NCBI RefSeq assembly: GCF_017302985.1
Contig: NZ_JAFIMU010000017.1
Span: 248,001 to 312,000 of the forward strand
Reading direction: 5' to 3'
Source of the DNA: Corallococcus macrosporus
GTDB taxonomy: Bacteria > Myxococcota > Myxococcia > Myxococcales > Myxococcaceae
Length of the DNA stretch: 64,000 bases
Shown: positions 16,304 through 24,131 of the stretch, in pieces
Position numbering within the stretch: position 1 is the first letter of the stretch
How the letters are laid out: each line of letters opens with the position of its first letter
Notes under the pieces: generated by a model
Seen by the model: the letters and a program-made list of their open reading frames with translations, nothing else
Databases searched by the model: none
What the model was told of the DNA's origin: nothing
Program-made: the position numbers and the translations under genes

Positions 16304-17293
16304 TCATTCGAACTCCTGGAGCGCGCTGCGAAGGAGCACGCGCTCGTAGGCGTTGCGGACCAGCGCCCCCAGCGGACCGATGAGCCGCGTGAGGTCCGTC
16401 TCGCGGTACAGCGCCGGGTGGTGCAGCAACTCCAGCACCGTGGCGGCGAGCGCCGGCTCCACGCGGTAGTCGAACATCCCGGGCCGGCGTGGATGTGAGA
16501 GCCCTGCCTGCACCGCGTCGTCCACCAGCGCCGCCTCGCGGGCCACGACGCGCAGGTACACCTCGCGGGACGCCGAAGGGTCGGAGCGCAGCCCCGCCAG
16601 CTCGTCCGCGGCCTCGCGCCACGGTGAAACCAGCGGCTCCGGCAGGGGCGCGACGAGCTCCACCTCCTCCGCGAGGCGCAGGCGGAGGTGGACCAGGAAC
16701 TCCACGGGTGAAGGCCGCCACGCCCGTCCCACGACGGCTCCGGGCAGTTGCTGGACGGTGGAGCCCGCGCGACGGGTGGGGCGCCCTTCCGACTCCAGGA
16801 GCATGCGCAGCTCGCGCGGATCAAAGGCCGTGGCGGCCTCTTCAATCGTGGCGCGCGTGTCGTCCGAGGAATGCATCATGCTCAGCGCGCGTGTCGGCGC
16901 CTGGAGCAGGCTGCGCAGGTGGTGCGGTGAGCGCTTGCGCGGATCCGCCGACCCCTTGAGCGACTTGAATGCCGCGCTGGCGGACCGGCCCGGGGTGCGG
17001 AGGATGAGCGCGCAGGAGGACTCCAGCAGGTACACCTCGCTGGGCACGGCCCACGTCTTGTCGAGCGCGATGGGCCGGTTGGGGCTGTACACCGCCTCGA
17101 TGCTGCTCTGCGTGTAATGGACGAAGCGCCGGTCCATGACCCGGAAGCCCTCGCGCTCCAGGAACGCGAGCGCCTCTTCCGCGAGCCCGAGCCCGATGGC
17201 GTACGGGTCGAAGAACGTGAAGACGAACTCCTCGCTCCCCGGCCGCGAGCCGAAGGCCTCCACGAGGTCGGACACACTGGCTGCGTTTCTCAT
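16304..17293 (-). CDS. NDK-like domain protein with extra C-terminal domain
   Basis: 329 residues from the ATG at 17293, which overlaps the GH13 stop (ATGA). Residues about 22-155 follow the nucleoside diphosphate kinase plan: FVFTFFDPYAIGLGL, then ALILRTPG with KGSADPRKRSPHHLRSL, then LSMMHSSDD. His141 matches the phosphorylated His of NXXHGSD, and Arg127 matches the phosphate-binding Arg. The first-strand KPD Lys is replaced (FDPY), so ordinary NDP binding is probably changed. Residues 160-329 are a helical region I do not recognise. It may phosphorylate an unusual nucleotide or phosphoramidate intermediate; this is inference. Confidence 0.7.
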   Translation of the reverse strand: MRNAASVSDLVEAFGSRPGSEEFVFTFFDPYAIGLGLAEEALAFLEREGFRVMDRRFVHYTQSSIEAVYSPNRPIALDKTWAVPSEVYLLESSCALILRTPGRSASAAFKSLKGSADPRKRSPHHLRSLLQAPTRALSMMHSSDDTRATIEEAATAFDPRELRMLLESEGRPTRRAGSTVQQLPGAVVGRAWRPSPVEFLVHLRLRLAEEVELVAPLPEPLVSPWREAADELAGLRSDPSASREVYLRVVAREAALVDDAVQAGLSHPRRPGMFDYRVEPALAATVLELLHHPALYRETDLTRLIGPLGALVRNAYERVLLRSALQEFE

Positions 17294-18981
17294 GTGCGGT
17301 CTCCACTGCCGGGCTCCACGAGCCACAGCGCTTCGCAAGGCGCGAGCAGGACGTCGTCCTGTCCCTGCCGCCCGCCGAGGAGGTCCTTCCACTCCCGGAG
17401 CGGTACGGGGACGGACACGGGGTCCACGCCGAAGTTCACCAGGACGTGCAGCGGCTGACGCCCATGGCTCCGCGCCAGGTGCAGGACCCCGGGCGCGGGT
17501 TGCCATGCTTCGCAGCCGGAGTCCTCCCGCAGCGCGGGCGTGCGGTCGCGCAGGCGGATGAGGTTCAGCAGGGACTTCAGGATGCGCGCGTGGACCGGCT
17601 GATGGATCAACGCGCGCAGGGCGCCACCCGCGTAGCGGTGCCGGTTCGCGGCGCGCGGGTTGGAGGGCTCGACACCCACCGCGTCCGGCAGTCCGAACAG
17701 CGTCGGGAAGTAGAGGCAGGGCGTGGCAGGGAGCGCGAAGAGCAGCGCGTGCGCGGCCAGGTAGCGCTCGACGTCGAGCCCTGTCTCCGTGGAGAAGATG
17801 CGATGCAGGGAGCTGTTGAGCTCGTACGGCCGTGCTTCGCCTCCCACGTCCGCGTGGGACATCCGGACGCCGGCACGCTCCATCCGCTCCAGCACCCGCC
17901 GCAGGGTGGGGGCATCGAGCGGCGGATCCATGGGACGCAGGTGCACGCCGTCATGCGTCTGGAGGAAGGCGTAGCCATCAGGGCCATGCGCATCCGACGC
18001 GGACGCGTTCACCCAGTCCACCAGCGGGCCGCTTTCACCCGCGAGCGCCGCCGCGAAGACGAGCAGCGGCACCGCGAGGTGGTTGTCGTGCTGCGCCAGC
18101 TCCTCGCCCAGGTAGCACCGCTCTCCGGCGCGGTGGTCCGTCTCCGCGAGCAGGCGCACCGATGGGGCCACCAGGTCCGTCACGGCGCGCAGCGCCCGCA
18201 CCAGCAGCTTCGCCTCCGGCTGGTGCGGCCCTCCTGGCACGCGCTTCCACACGTGGGGAATGGCATCCAGGCGCACGACCCTCGCGCCCGCCTCCACCAA
18301 CCGCAGCAGGGTCCCCGCCATGGACCGGAAGACGTCCGGCGAGCCGTGGTTCAAGTCCACCTGCGCGCGCCCGTACGTGCACCACGCCCAAACGGCGCGG
18401 GTCCCCGTGTCGAAGCGCTGGAGGATGGAGGAGGTCCGCACCCGCGTGCCCCACTCGATGGCCCGCGGCTCGGAGAAGAGGTGGAAGTCGCCGGGCCGTC
18501 CCTCCCCGCGCAGCACGTCCCGGAACGCCGGGTGTGCCGTGGACACGTGGTTCATCACGAGGTCGAGCATCAGCCCGCCGCTCACCTCCGACAGCCGCTC
18601 CAGGTCCTCCCATCCCCCCAGGCGGGGATGCACGGCCCGGTGGTCCACCACCGCGAAGCCGTCATCCCCGTCCGACACATAGGGCGGGAGCACATGGAGC
18701 AGGGCCGGCCCCACACCGCCCACCTCCTCTTCGAGGAAGCGTCGCAGCGCCGCGAGCGGAGCCAACCCCCCGTCGAGCACGTGGTCCGGATACACGGCGA
18801 TGACCGTGGGCCGCGCGTCCACCGCCGCGCGCCCGGGCTTCAGGCGCGCGCGGACGCCCTCCGCCGCCAGGGCCAGCTCCCGGACGAGCGCCTCCGCGCG
18901 CTCCGCTCCGTAGAGCGGGCCCAGCGCGTCCCCCAGCCGCGTCAGCGCGAGCGGGGCCGCCGTGTTCCCGGACGTGCTCAT
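17290..18981 (-). CDS. GH13 family glycosidase/phosphorylase (sucrose phosphorylase-like)
   Basis: 563 residues from the ATG at 18981, chosen because it overlaps the previous stop. GH13 conserved regions are visible: MLDLVMNHVS (region I), VVRLDAIPH with nucleophile Asp239, LLAETDH with acid/base Glu280, and QTHDGVH with transition-state Asp344. The shape, with PAFRDVLRGEG after region I and a short C-terminal beta domain, is closest to the sucrose/glucosylglycerate phosphorylase subfamily. It has no signal peptide, so it acts in the cytosol, transferring or releasing a glucosyl unit. In this cluster it may glycosylate, or supply a sugar phosphate for, the product. Confidence 0.85.
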   Translation of the reverse strand: MSTSGNTAAPLALTRLGDALGPLYGAERAEALVRELALAAEGVRARLKPGRAAVDARPTVIAVYPDHVLDGGLAPLAALRRFLEEEVGGVGPALLHVLPPYVSDGDDGFAVVDHRAVHPRLGGWEDLERLSEVSGGLMLDLVMNHVSTAHPAFRDVLRGEGRPGDFHLFSEPRAIEWGTRVRTSSILQRFDTGTRAVWAWCTYGRAQVDLNHGSPDVFRSMAGTLLRLVEAGARVVRLDAIPHVWKRVPGGPHQPEAKLLVRALRAVTDLVAPSVRLLAETDHRAGERCYLGEELAQHDNHLAVPLLVFAAALAGESGPLVDWVNASASDAHGPDGYAFLQTHDGVHLRPMDPPLDAPTLRRVLERMERAGVRMSHADVGGEARPYELNSSLHRIFSTETGLDVERYLAAHALLFALPATPCLYFPTLFGLPDAVGVEPSNPRAANRHRYAGGALRALIHQPVHARILKSLLNLIRLRDRTPALREDSGCEAWQPAPGVLHLARSHGRQPLHVLVNFGVDPVSVPVPLREWKDLLGGRQGQDDVLLAPCEALWLVEPGSGDRT

Positions 18982-19889
18982 CCCTGGTGCTCGAGGACGT
19001 AGGTGATGCTGCCCTGGAGGAACTCCACCGCGCGCGCCAGCTCCGGCTCCGCCGCCATGCGCTGGGCCATGCGCCGGTGGAGCGCCTCGATGCGCGTGAA
19101 GCACTCACCCAGCGGCCCCGTGGCGCAGTCCGCGTGGATGGAGAGCCCTTCGGCCAGCAGGCTCCGGTCCGCCTCGCCCGCGGTGGCCATCGCCTTGCGC
19201 GACTCGATGAGGAGCCACTTGCGCGCCGCGCTCGTCACCCCCAGCGTCGCGAGGATGGAGACCAGCGCCTCCTCCACGGCGATGCGCGCCACGTGCCGGC
19301 TGGACTCCTCGCTGACGGCGCGGTGGCTGATGGCGTCCTCCAGGTACTCGTGGACCTCCATGAAGTGGCGCACGGTGAGGTAGGTGGGCAGCAGCTCCAC
19401 CAGGAACTCGTCCCGCCAGCTCGCCACCAGGCTCGGGTTCAGGAGCGGCAGCCCCGTGCGCAGCCGGTGCAGGAAGCGCAGCTCCGGGCCGTCGATGATG
19501 GGGATGAACTTCAGCTCGGACGGCTTGTAGAGCGCCGGCGCGATGGCCGTCATCCACGTCATGATCTCCGCGACGCGGCCGCGCTCCGCCAGCTCGATGT
19601 TGACCTCGATGCCGTCGCAGTACTGGAGCGCTTCACTGAAGCGGCTGTTCTTGAAGCGCACGCCCTCCTTCGTGGAGATGAGCGACGTGCGGTGCGGCAC
19701 CAGCACCATCAGGTCCACGTCCGAGCTGGGCGTGCCATTGCCGGCCGCGAGCGAGCCCGTCAGCAACACACCGCACGAGGCGGGGTCGCTGACCAGCTCC
19801 GACAGGATGCGCTCGACGTCCACGCCGTGGGCGCGAAGCGTCTGCGTGGTGAGCGGTTGACCACTGGAGAGCTGATGCGTGCGCTTCAT
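18978..19889 (-). CDS. MNT-fold nucleotidyltransferase
   Basis: 303 residues. The polymerase-beta nucleotidyltransferase motif is clear: LTGSLAAGNGTPSSDVDLMV, with Gly45-Ser46 and metal-binding Asp57 and Asp59. A third acidic residue probably comes from IEVNIELAE. The C-terminal half is helical, as in aminoglycoside nucleotidyltransferases and HEPN/MNT relatives. It probably transfers an NMP to a small molecule or protein. Unlike toxin-antitoxin MNT proteins it is full-length and lies inside a biosynthetic-looking chain, coupled by ATGA overlaps on both sides, so a small-molecule acceptor is more likely. Confidence 0.8.
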   Translation of the reverse strand: MKRTHQLSSGQPLTTQTLRAHGVDVERILSELVSDPASCGVLLTGSLAAGNGTPSSDVDLMVLVPHRTSLISTKEGVRFKNSRFSEALQYCDGIEVNIELAERGRVAEIMTWMTAIAPALYKPSELKFIPIIDGPELRFLHRLRTGLPLLNPSLVASWRDEFLVELLPTYLTVRHFMEVHEYLEDAISHRAVSEESSRHVARIAVEEALVSILATLGVTSAARKWLLIESRKAMATAGEADRSLLAEGLSIHADCATGPLGECFTRIEALHRRMAQRMAAEPELARAVEFLQGSITYVLEHQG

Positions 19890-21136
19890 GATGCCACCTT
19901 CCCGCGTCCCTCATGGGACAGCTGCAAGTCCGAGAAAACGTCCGCGCACGCGTCCGCGACGGTGCGCACCATCTGCTCCTCATGCGTCCGCATCACGCTC
20001 AGGCGCAGCAGGCCGCGGCCCGCCGGCACGGCCGGGTGGATGACCGGGTTGGCGTAGATGCCCCGGTTCCACAGCAGCCTCCACGCCTGGAGCGTGTCGA
20101 AGTCCGCGCCCACCTCCACGCTGACGATGGGCCCGTCCGACGGAAGCGGCCGCAGCCCGCGCGCCATCAGCGCCTCGCGCAGCGTGCGCACGCGCTCCTT
20201 CAACTGCGCCACCAGCCCCGGGTCCTCGTGGAGGATGCGCAGGGCGGCCAGGGCCGCGGCCACGGAGGCCGGCGTGTTGGCGGCGGTGAAGAGGAAGGGC
20301 CGCGTGAGGACGCGCAGCGCTTCAATCTGCGCCTTGTCCCCGATGATGGCGCCGCCGCAGGAGCCCAGGCTCTTGGAGAAGGTGATGGTGATGAAGTCCG
20401 CGTCCTGGACGACGCCGTCCTCCTCCACGGTGCCCAGCCCGCGCGTGCCCACCGTGCCCAGTCCGTGCGCCTCGTCCACGACGAGCGCCAGGCGCGTCTC
20501 GCGGCACACCTCCAGGAACCGGCGCAGCGGGGCCCGGTCCCCGCGCATGGAGTAGACGCCCTCCACGACGCAGAGGCCGGAGGCGGTGTCGTCCTTCGCC
20601 TGCGCCAGCAGGTGCTCCGGGTCGTTGTGGTTGAAGCGCTTCATGTTCGCGCGCGCCAGCCACACGCCATCCAGGACGGACGCGTGCATCTCCTCGTCCA
20701 CCCAGGCGCGGTCATTGCGGCCCAAGAGCGAGCTCATCAGGCCCAGGTTGGCGCCGTAGCCGGTGGAGAACACCATGGCGCCGGTGCGGCCATAGAAGCG
20801 CCGCAGGGCGTCCTCCAGCTCCTCGTGGAGCGCCAGGTTGCCGTTGAGCAGGCGCGAGCCCGTCACGCCCGCGCCCCAGCGGGCGGAGGCCTCCTGCGCG
20901 GCGGCGATGACGCGCGGGTCGTTCGCGAGCCCCAGGTAGTTGTTGGAGCCGAAGTTGAGGATGTCCCGGCCCTCCATGCGGGTGATGGGGCCGGTGGCCG
21001 ACTCCACCCGCGTGAAGTAGGGGAGGCGGCCAATGCGCTTGCCCAGCCGGGCCTGCGCCACGCGCGGGTCCCCGAGCAGTCTCTGGATGACGGGTGCCGG
21101 AGCGCGGCCCGCCGTGTCGTGTTCAGGTCGTGTCAT
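19886..21136 (-). CDS. PLP-dependent alpha-oxoamine synthase
   Basis: 416 residues from the ATG at 21136. Fold type I PLP enzyme of the KBL/AONS/SPT/ALAS family. NFGSNNYLGLA (61-71), STGYGANLGL, His151 stacking on PLP, VVDEAHGLG (Asp221, His224) and TFSKSLGSCGG with the Schiff-base Lys255 are all present. Members condense an amino acid with an acyl-CoA or acyl-ACP, with loss of CO2, to give an alpha-amino ketone. No biotin, heme or sphingolipid genes are nearby, so a secondary-metabolite scaffold role fits best. It overlaps the permease gene by 14 bases and the next gene by 4. Confidence 0.9.
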   Translation of the reverse strand: MTRPEHDTAGRAPAPVIQRLLGDPRVAQARLGKRIGRLPYFTRVESATGPITRMEGRDILNFGSNNYLGLANDPRVIAAAQEASARWGAGVTGSRLLNGNLALHEELEDALRRFYGRTGAMVFSTGYGANLGLMSSLLGRNDRAWVDEEMHASVLDGVWLARANMKRFNHNDPEHLLAQAKDDTASGLCVVEGVYSMRGDRAPLRRFLEVCRETRLALVVDEAHGLGTVGTRGLGTVEEDGVVQDADFITITFSKSLGSCGGAIIGDKAQIEALRVLTRPFLFTAANTPASVAAALAALRILHEDPGLVAQLKERVRTLREALMARGLRPLPSDGPIVSVEVGADFDTLQAWRLLWNRGIYANPVIHPAVPAGRGLLRLSVMRTHEEQMVRTVADACADVFSDLQLSHEGRGKVAS

Positions 21137-21932
21137 GTTTTTGGTCTCGGAAGTCGAACGCCAGGCTCGCGGCGGTCGCACAGACTGCGGTGAAGGTGAG
21201 GATGACGGCGGTGCTCTGGAGCACGACGCTCCAGCGGCCGGAGCCGAAGGTGGCTTCGTTGAGCGCGCGCAGCGCCCAGTAGTGCGGCGTGGCGTAGCCG
21301 AGCGTGCGCGACCAGCCCGGCAGCGCTTCGGTGGCGACGATGGCGCCCCCCACCGCGCTGAACGTCACGAGCACCAGGTAGGAGAGGTTGGAGAGCGTGG
21401 CGGTGCTGCGCGTGATGGCGAAGAGGAGGAAGCCCAGCGCGGAGCCGCTCGTCACCAGCGCCGCGCCAGTGAGCGCGATTTGCAGGACGTGGCCGTTGAG
21501 CGGCAGGCCCAGGAACACGGCCGCGAAGCCCGTGAAGAGCAGCAGTTGCACGAACGACATCGCGCACGCGGGCAGCACCTTGCCCATGGCGAACGCGAGC
21601 CGGGAGGGGCGGATCAACGCCTGCCGGCCGTGGGTGTGGTACCAGAAGTCCCGGTAGAACGCGTGACCGGAGTAGGTCACCACCATGTAGCTGAACATCA
21701 CCGCGAAGCCGATGGTGGCCCGGCCCATGGCGCCCGGCGCCGCGTCCAGTCCCGATACACCGGGCCCCAGGATGGCGGAGAGCACCGCGGGCAGGATGAA
21801 GATGAACACCATGGCCGTGCGCTCGCGCGCGAGCACCCGCCACTCCGTCAGCGCGTAGCAACGCACGACGTTGACAAAACCCGCCACGCCGCGGGGCGCG
21901 GAGGCGTCACTGCCAGCGATGTCTGGATTCAT
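21123..21932 (-). CDS. ABC-2 type transporter permease
   Basis: 269 residues from the ATG at 21932. About six hydrophobic helices are visible (for example MVFIFILPAVLSAILG, SFVQLLLFTGFAAVFLGL, LSYLVLVTFSAVGGAIV), and the last two lie around RSTATLSNLSYLVL and VVLQSTAVILTFTAV, as in ABC-2 exporters. It should pair with the ATPase encoded immediately upstream, with which it shares an ATGA overlap. Exporters of this class in biosynthetic clusters commonly give secretion of, or resistance to, the product. Confidence 0.85.
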   Translation of the reverse strand: MNPDIAGSDASAPRGVAGFVNVVRCYALTEWRVLARERTAMVFIFILPAVLSAILGPGVSGLDAAPGAMGRATIGFAVMFSYMVVTYSGHAFYRDFWYHTHGRQALIRPSRLAFAMGKVLPACAMSFVQLLLFTGFAAVFLGLPLNGHVLQIALTGAALVTSGSALGFLLFAITRSTATLSNLSYLVLVTFSAVGGAIVATEALPGWSRTLGYATPHYWALRALNEATFGSGRWSVVLQSTAVILTFTAVCATAASLAFDFRDQKHDTT

Positions 21933-22900
21933 GGTCCTTCCGACTCCCGAGCGAAGGCGCTCAGGGACGGGTCCCTCAGCAGGATGTCGCGGAGCCGGTT
22001 GCCGGACAGGCGCAGCTCGGACAGGTGGACGTCGGAGGGGACCTCGCCCAGCTTCGAGCGGACCTCCTCCAGGCTGCTCGTGGCGAGCGTCAGCTCCCAC
22101 GAAGCATCGGGACGCGCGCCCCGCAGCGACAGCGTGCGCGTCTGGTTCGACAGGACCGCTCCCAGCTCCCCCAGGTCGCGCGTCTTTCCATCGCGCAGCA
22201 GCACCAGCTCCGTGGACAGCTCCTCGATGTCCTCGGGGTAGTGCGCGGTGACCAGCACCGCGGCGCCCTCCTCGCGCCACGCGCGCACGCGGCGCACCAC
22301 CAACTGGCGGGCCTCGAAGTCGAGCGCGACGGTGGGCTCATCCAGCAGCCGGATGGGCGGCGCATGGACGAAGCTCGCCGCCAGGTGCACGAGCCGCCGC
22401 TGCCCACCCGACAGGTGATGCACGCGCGTGCGGGCAATGGGACCCAGCGCGAACTCCTCCAGGGTCCGCTCGATGGCGGCCTTCGCGTTCCCGCGCCCCA
22501 ACAAGAGCCGGGCCAGGTGCCCGACGTTCTCCTCCACCGTGAGCACGGGATAGAGCGCGATGGCCTGCGTCGCGAACCCGATGGCGCGACGGGCATGCAG
22601 CCCGCCCACGTCGAGCCGCACCGAGCCTCCCGTCGTTCCCCGCACGGTGCCGGTGAGCGCCCCCAGCAGCGTCGTCTTGCCCGCGCCGTTGGCTCCGAGC
22701 AGCCCCACGGAGCTTCCCCCCTTCAAGTGAAGGGAGACGTCGCGGAGCACGGGCGTCCCCTGGGCGAAGGCGAAGGAGAGCCGCTCCGCGGAGAGCAGAG
22801 CGGTTCCTTGCGCGGGACCCATGGACTGACGAAGACGCCCAGGTGTTTTGATCAGCTCCTGAAATGCTGTTTCTTCAGGAAAGGTGTTTTTGTCGGTCAT
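21929..22900 (-). CDS. ABC exporter ATP-binding protein
   Basis: 323 residues. Walker A LLGANGAGKTTLL (67-79), Q-loop TQAIALYP, signature HHLSGGQRR (161-169), Walker B IRLLDEPTVALDF and H-loop VTAHYPEDIEEL are intact. A C-terminal extension of about 80 residues after the nucleotide-binding domain matches the CcmA/NodI drug-export subfamily. It is the first gene of a minus-strand chain that continues through permease, oxoamine synthase, nucleotidyltransferase, GH13 and NDK-like genes, all with overlapping stops and starts. Confidence 0.9.
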   Translation of the reverse strand: MTDKNTFPEETAFQELIKTPGRLRQSMGPAQGTALLSAERLSFAFAQGTPVLRDVSLHLKGGSSVGLLGANGAGKTTLLGALTGTVRGTTGGSVRLDVGGLHARRAIGFATQAIALYPVLTVEENVGHLARLLLGRGNAKAAIERTLEEFALGPIARTRVHHLSGGQRRLVHLAASFVHAPPIRLLDEPTVALDFEARQLVVRRVRAWREEGAAVLVTAHYPEDIEELSTELVLLRDGKTRDLGELGAVLSNQTRTLSLRGARPDASWELTLATSSLEEVRSKLGEVPSDVHLSELRLSGNRLRDILLRDPSLSAFARESEGP

Positions 22901-23138
22901 CGTCGGGATGACCTTCTACAGATGCGGTCTGACATCCGGCGTCAGCGCTTCGCGTCGAAGCGGAGGCGGCCAGACCCGTCACGGAGGCTTCAAGGAAAGT
23001 TTTTCCCACCTCGCATGTCCTTCAGCCCGCACTCGGGCTGCTCCCCGGGCCAGTTCTTCCTCGGGCCACCGGTTTCCACCTTCGCCCCGGTTCCGTTCGG
23101 TGAGCGCGCGGTCTGAAGACAAACAGGATGGGGGCAAG

Positions 23139-23966
23139 ATGAAGAAGCTGAAATGGGCGCTGGGGTGCTTGTCGCTGCTCGCAATCACTGGCTGCTCCGA
23201 CGACTACTACGACCCGTACTACTACGACACTGTCTATTACGACCCGTATTACGGGGCGTACGACGCGGCGTGGAGCTACTACTGGGTCGATCCGGTCTAC
23301 GGCTATTGGTACTACAGCATCGGCGGGGTGCTGCCTCAGTCCACCGGCAGCGGGCTGCCTCAGGCCCCCGTCGACGTGAACGCGGCGGCCGCCAGGCTCG
23401 CGGCGAACGCCTCCTCCTCCTTCACACCCGCTGGCTGTGCCACCGCCACCGCGACGGACGCGACGGTGAACTACACCTTCAACGACTGCACGGCGCAGGT
23501 CACGCTCCAGCAGATCTCCGGCAACGTGCAGGTGGTGCTCGCGGACAACCAGGGGCAGCTCTCCGTCAATGCCACCTCCTCCAACCTCACCATCAATGGA
23601 GCGCCGTACAATCTCTCCATGCAGGTCGCCAGCTCCCCTCCCAATGGGGATCAGCGCAAGGTGACCATCACGTCCAACAGCTACTCACCGGACCGCTTCG
23701 ACACGCGGTCCTCGCAGAGCACGGTCACGTGGGTCTCGGGCAGCGGGTGCTTCACCCTGGACGAACAGTCGAAGTCCACGCGGGGGGACCGCAGCTCGAA
23801 CACGACCGTCACGGGCTACCAGCGCTGCGCCAACCAGTGCCCCTCGGCGGGGACGGTGACGTCGACGACGAGCGAAGGGACGTTCACCACGACGTTCGAC
23901 GGCTCCAACACCATCAAGGTGACTTCGCCGGGGGATGACACCGAGACGTACTCGCTCGACTGTTGA
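23139..23966 (+). CDS. Tyr-rich lipoprotein, uncharacterised
   Basis: 275 residues from the ATG at 23139. The signal ends in a lipobox (LAITGC, Cys19). The first 45 mature residues are strikingly rich in Tyr, Asp and Trp (DDYYDPYYYDTVYYDPYYG). The rest is Ser/Thr/Asn-rich and beta-like, with Cys residues that could form disulfides (FTPAGCATAT, FNDCTAQ, GSGCFTLD, RCANQCPS). No family is recognised. It is probably surface exposed, and the Tyr-rich segment could bind polysaccharide or be low-complexity. Confidence 0.8.
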   Translation: MKKLKWALGCLSLLAITGCSDDYYDPYYYDTVYYDPYYGAYDAAWSYYWVDPVYGYWYYSIGGVLPQSTGSGLPQAPVDVNAAAARLAANASSSFTPAGCATATATDATVNYTFNDCTAQVTLQQISGNVQVVLADNQGQLSVNATSSNLTINGAPYNLSMQVASSPPNGDQRKVTITSNSYSPDRFDTRSSQSTVTWVSGSGCFTLDEQSKSTRGDRSSNTTVTGYQRCANQCPSAGTVTSTTSEGTFTTTFDGSNTIKVTSPGDDTETYSLDC

Positions 23967-23981
23967 GCCCCGGGGCGCGGC

Positions 23982-24000
23982 CGGGAGCGTTCGGCTCCCG
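23982..24000 (+). terminator. Hairpin downstream of Tyr-rich lipoprotein
   Basis: CGGGAGC (23982-23988) and GCTCCCG (23994-24000) form a perfect 7-base stem with a 5-base loop, 15 bases after the stop codon. No T-run follows, so confidence as a terminator is moderate. Confidence 0.4.
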
Positions 24001-24066
24001 CCCGCCAGGCCCTTGTCTGCCTCCCCAGACGCACGGCGCGTGCATGACGATATTCAGCCCATGCCG

Positions 24067-24083
24067 CGGCTCGTCATGAGCCG
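24067..24083. promoter_or_regulatory. Inverted repeat upstream of aldehyde dehydrogenase
   Basis: CGGCTC (24067-24072) and GAGCCG (24078-24083) flank 5 bases; adding outer CC/GG with one mismatch lengthens the dyad to 9-base arms. It lies about 50 bases before the GTG start. It could be an operator or a leader hairpin. Confidence 0.3.
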
Positions 24084-24131
24084 TGGAATGGACTGATTCG
24101 GCGCGAACCCGACGCGCGAGGAGGAGCAACC

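Noticed and set aside
18978..19889. HEPN/MNT toxin-antitoxin pair
   Set aside because: No HEPN partner (Rx4-6H) is adjacent, and the gene lies inside a coupled biosynthetic-looking chain.
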